64,000 nucleotides of DNA from Phorcus lineatus (Eukaryota; Mollusca; Gastropoda; Trochida; Trochidae). The translations under genes were made by a program, and so were the position numbers. A model generated the notes under the pieces. It was not told the origin of the DNA and ran no database searches. It worked only from the letters and a program-made list of their open reading frames with translations. Below are positions 49,955 to 60,167 of this stretch, piece by piece (within the stretch, counting starts at the first letter, position 1; each line of letters starts with the position of its first letter). Where the stretch lies: contig OV121088.1 in the NCBI GenBank assembly GCA_921293015.1, forward strand, positions 28,309,645 to 28,373,644, written 5' to 3'.

Positions 49955-50890
49955 TTCTTTATATAATCTTTGAATAATACCTCGAAGATATGTTAGTTGA
50001 AAAATGCCAAACATAATTACCACACTGCTACTTTTGGATTGTCAAAATGCTGATACCAGTCTAAGAAGTTCTTGGAATTACATTGCGAACTTCATATTCG
50101 TTATTTTGATTATTTGAAAAATTGTATAATTTGTAATTAACCACAAAACCTGTAAACTAAACACTAAAGAAAACGTATTCGCTATATACATGTCCATTTA
50201 AAAATATGTAAATCTTGAATTGAATTTATTTAAAAAGGTTACTTTTCACAGTATTATAAACGAATATATAAAAGTAACACATAGCCACATTATCTTTAAA
50301 ACTTAAATTCTCAAAAACTTGTATTAGTTTTTTTTATTTAAATGTCAAATCTTCTTCACAAGAGACGTACTTTTGTTTCGGGGATAATCATGGTTTTTGC
50401 ACACATGTGGCAAAATATGACTAACTATCCGCTAGGTTAGATTGATAAGAGTGAAATATATCGTTCCCGAATCATTATGCGGAGGAGTCGTCAAAACAAG
50501 AGATGTAATATACCAATAGTGGCGCTACATAAGAGCTACATAACATTTCAAATGCACTACCACAGACTACCCATGAGTGTATGGTTTTGAAAACTTTAAT
50601 GTAACTTTCTATGTCTTCCCATAATGTTTAAGTCTGATAATGTGACATGGCAAACTGATCCTCCTCTGGCAACAAAGAGAACAGTGTAGATCAGTATATA
50701 TATCCGTCTACACGGCAGGAATCGGACAACTGGAATTGGATAGGACTGTTCTCAAATCTAGAATAAAGTGATTTCCATGTTATAAGCTTTGCCTTTTAGT
50801 GGATATAATGACAGTCACGGAGCCAACGAGACAGCTAACCACAGATATGACAGATCTTATTTAAATACCCATTTTATAAATTCAAATGTT
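49955..50890 (+). repeat. Block R8, copy E
   Basis: Paralogue of 46005-46860, same order and strand, about 4 kb downstream. Confidence 0.6.
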
Positions 50891-52572
50891 AGCGTTATTA
50901 CACTTACAATTCATGCCTTAATTTAAGAATTAGAATTATCGGGAAGAGAAATTGAACCTTTTTAACACAGCATGACATAAATGGCAAAACACATAGTTTC
51001 TACTTTTCATCAAATACGATTGAAAGTTCCCATAGAAAATAGAAAATCTGATATCGGGTGTCGCTAAAGTAATATCAATGTGTAGATATTCAGAGTAAAT
51101 CATGTTTGAGTATGCCGTTGCTGCTAATGCTTACCAGATGCATGCATGTCTGTTATTTTATAACATTATTCCAAATTGTACGTTCTGATCACATTATAAG
51201 CATCGAAAGCATGGTATTTCTTAATATCATATGGGACGTGTACAGGTCTTTTATGTAATACATTTAGATGTTAGTGTGTTCATATCTAGTTTAAATCTTT
51301 GATCAAAGCGGAATGTCCTTATTGATTATGATAGTTATATATGCGTTAAATGTAGATATTGTGTACGCGTTATGGTATGATTTGTTTTCGCAAACTTTTT
51401 ATTGCCAAAAAGAATCCCGAAAAAAACAAGATAATTTTTTATACTTTAACGTCTAATTTTAAATACATTTTTCCTTTAAGTGGGTGAGTTCCTTTTTGCA
51501 CTGCTTGACCAATATTTCAGTCATATGTTCTGCATTCGAACTTTGACGATTGAATTGAACTCACTATCCACCGTGAACTTAATTTGATATTTCTTATTTA
51601 TTAGTTATCAATATCGCCATGACTCAGGAATGAATTTTTATTATTGGCATAGCTGATGAGATGCGAGTTGATTACTTGAAGGTATTTATTTCTAAGCAAA
51701 ATAAATACAGATATTCAGCAGTATAGATTTGTCTAATCCGATCCTATTCTTAAAGGTATCGAACATTCAAATCTCCCTAAAACATGTCAAAAAACATGTC
51801 TAAAACCATATCCAATTATTATCCTATTGACAAACAGTTGCTAAAAGAAACGTCGGTATTTAGTAAAATGGTTTAAAGAATGCAAACCACAAGTGCAATT
51901 CAGACATAACGATATGATTAACACTGAACTACAAGATTAATGTTCAGAAGCATTGTCCAAGCTGGTTTGTAACAATGTCATAATGACTAAGTCAAATATA
52001 ACAACGAGATAATCACTGTAATTACGAACTGATTAATGTTATTGCAATCTAAGCTATAAATACTTACTGACGATTCCCTGTCTGAGCTTTACAGCTGACT
52101 GTGCAGTCTCGTCACATATCCTGTCCAATTTTCCAAGTGCACGTTATTTTACGTCCATCTAATTACTTTCTGAGACTGCCATTAGTTATTAGACATCTGG
52201 CAAGAGTTAATGTTTGAGTGTGAGTAAGAATGTAGCGAATTACCTTTGAATAATGTATCTTTCATATCTATATCTCATTCTATTGAATTTCATGTTATAT
52301 AAGTACCATCTCGAGAATATCTAATGGCACACCTGAGGTTCAGAGTTATACAGCTAGGAATGTAAAATCAGATAGAGGGGTTTCTGTCACAGAAATGGAC
52401 TTATCGACGTATGTTATGTTAAGCTAATAGTCATTTGTAAACACTTATAGAAACTTAATTTTTTTTTGTTGATAATCACTTTCAATATTTTCATGACTAC
52501 ATATTTATATTTTTCAGATATGAAACAATAATTTAAATCATAAACACGACTCCTTTTGACAATCATTTGTTT
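50891..52572. other. AT-rich intergenic DNA
   Basis: No gene or recognised repeat seen. Confidence 0.45.
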
Positions 52573-52757
52573 AGTAGAGAATTGTTCTTAACGCAGTAAG
52601 GTTTGGATGCAACGGCTACACTGAATTTCAGTACAGTACAGTACATGTTTCGCTATTTCGATGCTCGCAGGTTTTACCGCAATGTATGGCCACATTGGTA
52701 TTACGGGCTTTCTCCCTGCAACAAGTCTAGCGGCGTTAAACCCCCATCCTCACCTCA
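52573..52757 (+). repeat. tRNA-headed SINE, copy 7
   Basis: Opposite orientation to copies 1-6. It starts within the body (AACGCAGTAAGGTTTGG) and continues TTTTACCGCAATG and GGGCTTTCTCCCTGCAA. It ends GCGGCGTTAAACCCCCATCC then TCACCTCATCC. Confidence 0.75.
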
Positions 52758-52969
52758 TCCTAAACATCAACCACGTATAAGTTCATTCTTAAATTCTAAT
52801 GAGTCGTGATACTTTCGTAGGAGCAATTGCAATGCAGCAGAAAATACTTTTGGTTTGTGTCTATCATGTATTTCATAAACCAAGATGAAGTTAACAGTTT
52901 TATGATAATAAGTGAAGTGGGGTTAAATGTATTTTCAACCATATTTCAGTTATAAAACACACAGTCAAG

Positions 52970-53182
52970 GGAGAGTGGACATATCGGGTAGAAAAGGAAC
53001 GGAAGGTTGAGGGAAAAGACGGAAAGATAGGCATATATAGTGAGGGAGACACAGCAGGTTTTATAACAACTCGAATTTGGTCTACCTATTCCGTTGACCT
53101 TTCCAGCTTGGGTGACCCTACCAGGATCATGTAAGCTCCGGCTGGCATACATGTAGCTATCGGGGTCTTTGAAGCACCACTA
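52970..53182. repeat. Repeat R9, copy 2
   Basis: Paralogue of 32595-32815, ending GTAGCTATCGGGGTC then TTTGAAGCACCAC; the same end is seen near 47595. Confidence 0.55.
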
Positions 53183-53324
53183 ATGTATTCGAAATTTAGC
53201 TTTTGGTATCTCTTATATTTCTTTTGCATCATGGATTCTGATATTTTGCCAATTGCTTTGTTACACTGTTCTGTTGGCAGTTGCATATTCTCTGACAGCT
53301 CTGTTGCTGTGAATGACGGGTTTC

Positions 53325-53405
53325 TAATATGGAGTCCATAACGTTACTCTGATGTGACACTTTAGTCGATTGATTTCTTGAAGAGTATCAACATCACGTT
53401 CTTCT
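53325..53405 (+). repeat. Block R7, partial copy F
   Basis: AACGTTACTCTGATGTGACA, GATTGATTTCTTGAAG and ATCAACATCA follow the end of copy E word by word. The CTCAAGG motif is lost here. Confidence 0.5.
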
Positions 53406-54441
53406 GTAAAACTGTATTGAGCTAAGCAAATAAATCATAATTGTTTTCCGACTTCATTATGATGTCATAACGACTTTTATTGTGCTGTGTACAGATTTTG
53501 ATTCATTGAATACTTTTTGTCTTTAATAAAATACCCGAAAAAAAGTTTGCAAATTACAATAAATTATATAGTAAGATCAAATTCTGCTACCCTCCATTCT
53601 CTGCTAAACATGCAAATATTTTCGAAAGAGCTAGTACAGCAAGAGCAAATACGTTACAAACTACGCATTACGTCCAGTTTGGTTGAATCTTCATGTATGT
53701 CTTGATTTAAATGTCTCCTCTGCGTGACGACTTGACCAGATTGAATTGAGTTCTGTTCAATCTTATCACTTAATCAAACATCTGAAAATGGTTCCACGTT
53801 TTACAGTTTAAACTTACCGGGGCGTAATTCAAAGTTGAATGTTGTAAAACACTGACTGATATGTGGAAAAACTTTTCTGACATTCCGTTTTCCCAATTGA
53901 AATAAAGCGGATAGCCATAAATAGTTAAAACATGATTATATTCAAATTGCTTTGTGAGAGGGTTTTAATTTATCAAATCATCTGCATTATATATATGAAA
54001 TATCTTTATTCTGAAGTCGGATTGAAGTTATTTTCAGGCAATGAAAAGTGTCTTGTCTGTCACACATGCATTGCTCTTTATTAATGCTGGTCACATTCTT
54101 TGCTTCGTTTTGTTAATGTCTATTATGCTAAGTACATTTTGTACTACTCAATGTCTCCAGACAGTTACTTTATATTCAGTACTAGTACAGTTCAGCACTA
54201 CAGAAAGATCGAATCAAGTACATTTTACATATGAATATATTTGCCGGCCATCCACTATCTAAGTTTCTCCAGTTTCCTGCAAGTGAACACACGATTGTGT
54301 TTCGACCTTTTGATTCAGGTTACGTGTTCAACGTCCCCAAAAATCTTATATGTCGCGGGTCCTGGCCGCTGATACAGTGGACTGAGGCGGTGCTTTTCGT
54401 TTCGTATTTTGAATATAAGTATACATAAAAAAGATGATGTA

Positions 54442-54473
54442 TGGCCGAGGGGTATAACAATTCCCCACGGCCA
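54442..54473. other. Small GC-rich hairpin
   Basis: TGGCCGAGGGG pairs with CCCCACGGCCA around a 10-nt AT-rich loop, with one mismatch. Role unknown. Confidence 0.4.
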
Positions 54474-54756
54474 TGGCGTAACATTAAGTGTGGAATTTGA
54501 AGATGCCTACATCAAGGAACAGGTAAAGCACTAGATAGCTTTTAAAGCAAAGAAGAATGAAGCAATCTGAACGAATGTATTGTGAAATCTGGCGACATAT
54601 ATATTCTCCTCATCGTTGAGATGGGAAAATGACGTTATATTATGTATTATAGTCTTTATATTTGTACTGTCAAAAGACTTTTAGTATGGGTAGATGGTAA
54701 ATTGAACTATTTGTGTTTTGGCTTTTCATTAAGTCTTTCCCTTCACCTCACTGGAT

Positions 54757-54985
54757 GATGTGAGATGATATGGGGTATAACGCCGCTTTCAAGTGTATCT
54801 AACTTGTATCGCGGCAGCGAGTATCACTTTTGTGGTTATGCATTGCGATGAAAGCTGCGAGCATAGGCTGGAACTAGCGAACCATGTGCGCGCTGAATTC
54901 AGTGCAGTATAGCATCCAAGGTGCCAATCCTTACTGCGTGTTGAACTGCAGAGACAGTTGCCGAGCCCCTTTCGAGATCATCCAA
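54757..54985 (-). repeat. tRNA-headed SINE, copy 8
   Basis: GTGAGATGATATGGGGTATA, ACGCCGCTTTCAAGTGTA, body with a deletion, then TTACTGCGTGTTGAACTG and CAGTTGCCGAGCC. The head is partly missing. Confidence 0.75.
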
Positions 54986-55224
54986 TGTGGAAAGAATTTC
55001 TAGATGAGATAGCACACTCGTTGTGAACTGATTTATGACTACTAACAGTTAATAATTTCAATAATAAGAGATGAACAAAGTTGTTTGATGAAACAGTGAG
55101 CTTTAAAGTACATGAGTTTGCATATAACAACGTTTTCTCAATTAACCGCAAAGCGACGCATGGTTTCCATTAACTGTCAATGCAAACCAGAATCTCAAGG
55201 GAGATATTTTGATTTATTTATTTG

Positions 55225-55365
55225 CTTATTTACACATTGAAATGGCTTTGTCATCTCTCAGTGACAGCACAATTCCAGCGAGAGACATTTTGCTAATATG
55301 TGATCCTCAAGGTCACAATAGTTTTAAACCTCAAACGGAAGCAAATTGATTGCAGTAGCAAGTCA
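55225..55365 (+). repeat. Block R7', copy F
   Basis: CAGTGACAGC, GAGACATTTTGCTAATATG, TGATCCTCAAGGTCACAA and GCAAATTGATTG-like words match copy E. Confidence 0.6.
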
Positions 55366-55525
55366 GGAACTGTGGACCATAGGGTATTTAGATGATAAAC
55401 CTGCGAATGATTCCTTGATAAATATCTTGACATATATCTTGATTACATTTATAGATGTGAAACATCGCTTACCTTATGCTGGACTCTTTGATAGGAATTC
55501 TAGAAGTTGATGATATATTTTAGCG

Positions 55526-55689
55526 CAGTACCACCTATGATTCGCTAGTTCCAGCCGATGCTCGCAGGTTTCACCGCAATACATGGCCACAATGGTGTTG
55601 CGGGCTTTCTCCCTGCAATGATACTAGCAGCCGCGATATAAGTTAAATACTATTGAAAGCGGCGTTAAACCCCAAATCACCTCACACCT
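55526..55689 (+). repeat. tRNA-headed SINE, copy 9
   Basis: GTACCACCTATGATTCGC, TTTCACCGCAATACATGG, GGGCTTTCTCCCTGCAATG and GCGGCGTTAAACCCCAAATC, ending CACCTCACACC. Well preserved, 5'-truncated. Confidence 0.8.
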
Positions 55690-57186
55690 CCAACACAGTG
55701 TGATGACTGTACTTTCTCGAAGAGAATTTAATAAACCATGTCACAAACAGAAACACACATTGCATTGTTCTTGGAGTAATTTTTATTGATGAAAGCAAAC
55801 CATGACCGCAGGTTAAATGATTTTTTATTTAAATTTACCCATATGAAATTCACTATATATTTTGTATATAATGTAGATTTTCAAATTGTTTATAAGATAA
55901 ATTAGAATAAGGTAATGTCAAAAGGTTATTACTGATACATTACTTGTAGGACTGCCTTCATCGTTATGATTCAGTTATATGTCACGTTATTTCAATCAAA
56001 ATGAAGTTATCTTCTACATTGTAAGATGACTGAACACAAAATGACTTGCTTTTTGTTGTACATCATATACCATTGATCTTAAATTATGGTCCATAAATGT
56101 GCATAAAAATTGCAAGAAACACGACATTTATCACTTGTCGGCACGTAAGTCTGTGCGTCGCTCTTTAGACCACTATTAGTGGCACCAATGGACTCGGAGC
56201 GCCCGACGGGGGACCTGTTTGATAATCTAATAGCTTGAAGAGTTTGCTCCCTATTCCACATGTGGACTTGATTTGAGAGGTTTGTGGCGTCACTCTGGGT
56301 AAGTGTCACAGGTCGAAATGTATTCACCGACAATTTATGTGATAACTGGTATTCTACGATGGTAGTTGAGTTTGAAAGTGGAGTCTGATAGACGATTCGA
56401 TGGCGGAATTCTGAGCAGATGGAGCACTGTACACAGTTACGTGATAACTATTATTATCATCACTTTGATCTTTTGTAATGGTGATTCCAACCTCGAGAGT
56501 CAGCACATTCAAGTATTAAAATATACAGATATTCAAAGCAAATGTTTGATATAAATGATAAAGCTTGGTGACAATATCTATATATTTAGTTAAATATCGT
56601 CCATTATTGTAAACTGTAGATATGTTGATTATTCATTATCAAATCAAGTGTGTTATTACCTTCGAGGGCAATCATATCGGGGGTTATATACTTCATACGA
56701 TGCCCTAGGGCAAAATATCACTTTTTCATTGTGAGTCCCGTGAAAAACAATGCTTTGACATCACAGTTCACCTATGACGTTGTGTTCCAAATGCGCTTAT
56801 GCCTATGCTTGGATGTTGATTTTGATAAATGTCTTTGATTTCCCGACTTCGGTAATAAACAGTATACCATATTCGTGTCCATGACATACTATTTTTACGA
56901 CACTCGTGCCTTAATATCACTATGCCCCACGCTCTCGCTCGGGAAATACTTATATTAAGCACTCGTGTCCTAAACAAAGTATGTCATGGACACTCTTGTA
57001 ATATCCAGTATGTACATATTGGTGTTGAACTTTATAACACAGCAAGTAACATGCTAAGCCATCATGAGATAAATGATATATTTCTTGGACAATGTATATT
57101 GGACACAAATATGCGCCTCCATACGTTGACAGTGTGTATCTGATTTACATCGTTCACTCTTCATACCGAAGAAGCTGTTTCGTAGT
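55690..57186. other. Intergenic DNA
   Basis: Mostly AT-rich. Bases 56120-56420 are less AT-rich and carry open frames in both directions without domain or splice support. A foldback element lies at 56875-56993. Confidence 0.4.
56875..56993. mobile_element. Palindromic foldback element
   Basis: GTGTCCATGACATACT (56875-56890) is exactly inverted at 56978-56993. Inside, CGACACTCGTGCCTTAATAT pairs imperfectly with ATATTAAGCACTCGTGTCC. The centre carries CACGCTCTCGCTCGGG. About 119 bp, non-coding, MITE-like. Confidence 0.6.
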
Positions 57187-57378
57187 ATGAGGTGAAGTGG
57201 GTGATTTTGTATTTATTTCACTTCTGCTAGAATTGCTGCAGGAAGATAGCCCGCAACGCTATTGTGGCTATGCATTGCGGTGAAACATGTGAGCATCGGC
57301 TTGACCTATTCAGTGTAGCATTGCCCCCTAAGCTTACTGCGTGTACATTTTTTCTACTCAGACAAAGTTGCCGAGCCT
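57187..57378 (-). repeat. tRNA-headed SINE, copy 10
   Basis: ATGAGGTGAAGTGGGTGATT, then GAATTGCTGCAGGAAGATAG, GCATTGCGGTGAAACATGTG, TTCAGTGTAGCATTGC and AGTTGCCGAGCC. The CGTTAAAC motif of the tail is lost. Confidence 0.7.
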
Positions 57379-58355
57379 TCAATACACTAAGATTTAGTCT
57401 ATGAAAAATTTTAATAATTAAATGTTCCTTTATCCATAATTTATTTTTTGGGCTCCTTATTTCATTCATTAAATGTGTATTTAGTCAATCTAGACTTGCT
57501 GTATGAGAAACTAGACTGTATTAAAGGCTCCTTTATATACACAGTCATGAAGCAGGACTAAGCCTTCAATGGCGGGATATTTCTTTCCATGAAGTACAAT
57601 GATTATATCAATAAGAACTTATGAATGAAGTACATTCTACGTTTTGTAAACGTTTGATGATGAACAAGTAATGTGTTATAGATTAAACAGGTATATTGCA
57701 CATTAATAATATGTACCAACTTCTTTGTTATTAGCTGACTACACAGTACACAGTTTCTTAAGTCGTTGCAATAACAACCAATATCAGTTCAGCTTGCTTA
57801 GATACTTTTTATTGCATAAGGCTGTTAATGCAGCTAATAAAACAACATTGCGAGTCAATAACTGGGAAATGAAGGCGAGGGGTTTCATCTCTGCCTTGTG
57901 ACGCTTGGAGTCTAGACGTACCTTAATGGAAAAATATGAATAAAATTAATGGGTAAACTTAGAAGTATAATAAACGTATTTGGGATCACTATATCTGTAA
58001 AAAAAATTCTTGACCTTTGAATTGGTGGAAAATCTGTTTGTACGGTGAGTGCTGGCGAAAATTGAATGAGTCTGAGCGTCTGTATTTGAATCCCAAAGGA
58101 TCAAACCCGAAAATATTTATGTGAATTTGAATTATGAAAATGTGATCCAAAATGTTACAATGTTGCACATTAAACTTCATAACTGGTACAAGAAGTTGAT
58201 TATCAGAGTTCGTTTTAAATAATTTACCAAATAGTGGACCCAGTAAATATATTGTTCTTTAAAAGACTTTTCCTGTTATTGGATTGCACGTTATGAATGA
58301 ATATAAAAAAGAAGGTTTATCTTACTGGGACTGTCGTACCTATGTTCCTTCTTGT
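57379..58355. other. 3' flank of the W-x-x-N gene
   Basis: Includes the 3' UTR of the gene to the right (read leftward). No canonical AATAAA (TTTATT on +) was found within about 500 bp of the stop, so the poly(A) site is unknown. No other feature seen. Confidence 0.4.
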
Positions 58356-60116
58356 CTAGTACATGCCATTGTTTCTACAGGACATTCTGTTCCACATTCC
58401 TTGTCCCATTTGACCGAAGAGTTCCCAGTTTTCACGAGAACAGCTGTTTGAGGAAGGGAAGTCCGTGGACTGCATACAGCGCGAGTAGGAGCTGTTACCA
58501 TATTAAAACGTCATGTTAACTTCATTGTGAACATCTATTGACATCTATCATAAAAGGGAAGAGCAGAATTCGAATACATAAAAACAATTATACAGTCATA
58601 ACAGATTTCAATTGAAAGATTCAGGCTTGGTTATTTATTATATGTTGCAAAACTACGAAATAGTCAAACATGTATCTAGGTAATGTTTTTATTTTCTGGG
58701 TATCTAGAGAAACACTGGCACTCATTTTTGAGTATTTCCAAAATGGACTTACCACATATCGAAGTCATTGGACCACATCATTCCTTGGTTGCACTGGGAC
58801 ATTCCATTGTAGAACTCATCGGATCCCCAACAAGATTCTCCGTTGATGAAACCTGATGAGGTAGATAGTTTCCAGTTATTTTCATCAAATAGTTAATGTG
58901 ATATTTTATAACTATGGACAGAATCAACAATTTAAACGTTGCAGTCCCAGATTTAACTTACCTTCGCTGTTATCACACATAAAGTTCCAGGTCATAAAGG
59001 TGTAACCAAACATATTGTTGTAATCCCAGTCACACTGAAAATCTCTTGCTTTTTGGAAACACGCCTCGGCTGCTTGCCTCTCCTCGCTGTTGATAGAGAA
59101 GTTAATCATTTTATAAATGAGGCGTTTGGACAAAAGTTTCGAACAAAATGTTAAGTTAAACACACTAACGTTCGAGGCACTTTCGTGGATTTCCATTACT
59201 AACATTTAACTACACTGTCGATTATCTTTGGCAATTATTTGTAAAAATGAGTTGCTGCATACTTGCATGGAACTGTGAATTGTCCGTTGTAACTATAAGG
59301 TCATGATATTAAATTACACTGAATATAGAATGAATTGCAACATACCCGCACGGAACTGTCAGCTGTCCGTTGTAGGAATATCTGTATTCATTCAAGTACA
59401 TGGCTGGTCTCATCATTTCCATGCATTCTCGTTGTATAGTATAGCATCTTGAAAATCGGTTTTGTTCCCAGTTTTGTTCCCAATTCTGTTCCCAATTGTC
59501 ACCCCAGTTTTGTCTCCAGTTATCTCCCCAGTATCGGTTCCAGTTTTGTTCCCAGTTCTGCCCCCAGTTATCTCCCCAATTCTGTCTCCAGTTATCTCCC
59601 CAATTCTGTCTCCAGTTCTCTTCCCAATTTTGTCCCCGTTTGTCACCCCAATTCTGCCTCCAGTTCTGTTCCCAGGATTGGCATAGGGCTGGAACCAAAT
59701 CGACATGGTAGTTGACATTATACATTAGAGGTATCTAATTATCACTTGGTATTTCATCGTATTCTTTCAGTCAGTTATTTTTCACCAATTGTCACGTCAT
59801 CCTATAAAAGCCAGAGTATTTGTTCTGATAAGAGACGCCACCGTTTCACCGCAATACATAACCACAATGGTGTTGCTGGCCTTCTCCCTGCATTAATATT
59901 AGCTGTCGTGATATAAGTGAAATACTCTTGAAAGCGGCGTTAAACCCCAGATCACATCACCTTAACTGATAAGAGATTCATCGGAACATATACCGTGGGT
60001 TATCGACTTAATTGAAATCTTAGCAATGGTCCCTAAATATTCTTAAAGCAGTAGATAACACGAATTAACTTACCTAAACAAGCCAAAACAACCAGGAGAG
60101 AGATTTTTAACGCCAT
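58356..60116 (-). CDS. Secreted W-x-x-N repeat, Cys-rich protein (five exons, 248 aa)
   Basis: Exons on the - strand: 60116-60074, 59688-59346, 59086-58962, 58852-58753 and 58491-58356. Introns are 385, 259, 109 and 261 bp, all GT-AG with phases 1, 2, 1, 2, and the total of 747 nt includes the TAG. Residues 1-17 are a signal peptide (MALKISLLVVLACLALC). Residues 20-91 are 18 tetrapeptides of W-x-x-N type, mainly WEQN, WRQN and WGDN; unit 3 is WGDK, unit 4 RGQN and unit 12 WNRY. Residues 96-248 hold 12 cysteines (96, 103, 128, 138, 147, 166, 178, 191, 204, 209, 221, 242), suggesting a disulphide-bonded domain, rich also in Met, Asn and Trp. No transmembrane segment follows the signal. I know no family with this layout. 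An extracellular matrix, mucus, shell or egg-coat role is conceivable but only inference. A TATA box and initiator precede exon 1, and a SINE sits in intron 1. Confidence 0.85.
59263..59292 (-). pseudogene. Ghost or cassette microexon (30 nt) duplicated from the end of exon 2
   Basis: In intron 2, a 30-nt stretch between an AG and GTATGC repeats the exon 2 end: it encodes YNGQFTVPC where exon 2 has YNGQLTVPC. Inclusion would keep the frame and add ten residues. Against its use: only 53 bp would separate it from exon 2 and the pyrimidine tract is poor. It is most likely the remnant of a partial tandem duplication. Confidence 0.45.
59400..59688 (-). repeat. 12-bp coding minisatellite
   Basis: About 18 copies of a 12-bp unit (59415-59682 at the widest) encode the W-x-x-N tetrapeptides. 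Because 12 is a multiple of three, every frame on both strands stays open here, which produces several false open frames. Copy number probably varies between alleles. Confidence 0.8.
59839..59962 (+). repeat. tRNA-headed SINE, copy 11, in intron 1
   Basis: ACCGTTTCACCGCAATACAT to GCGGCGTTAAACCCCAGATC then ACATCACC. Antisense to the host gene, 5'-truncated, wholly inside intron 1. Confidence 0.8.
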
Positions 60117-60132
60117 GTCTTCAAGCAGTCCT

Positions 60133-60167
60133 AGAATGATCAACTGATTGAAGACCACGTTTATATA
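60133..60167 (-). promoter_or_regulatory. TATA box and initiator of the W-x-x-N gene
   Basis: TATATAAA lies at 60167-60160 on the - strand. TCATTCT, a perfect YYANWYY initiator, lies at 60139-60133 with its A at 60137, 30 bases from the first T of the TATA box. This predicts a 5' UTR of about 21 nt before the ATG at 60116. Confidence 0.65.

Larger units (their letters stand above)
13480..55365 (+). repeat. Decayed head-to-tail array of multi-kilobase units
   Basis: Blocks recur in one order and strand. Units starting near 20.3 and 31.5 kb both read R7-R1-R2-R3-R3b-R4-R5. Units near 40.0 and 47.7 kb both read R7-R1-R7'-R8, and one near 53.3 kb reads R7-R7'. A left unit (13.5-18.1 kb) carries R3-R3b-R4-R5. 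Unit spacing is about 5.6-12 kb, partly because transposons inserted afterwards. Similarity is roughly 70-80% by eye, with many indels. No intact gene lies inside. This may be a duplicated locus that has lost its genes, or several ancient transposons. Confidence 0.55.

Noticed and set aside
59449-59715. Overlapping + strand open frames rich in P, S and F (and a second - strand frame) across the repeat
   Set aside because: They are shadows of the 12-bp coding repeat: any period divisible by three stays open in all frames. Only the - strand frame joins to a signal peptide and downstream exons by proper splice sites.
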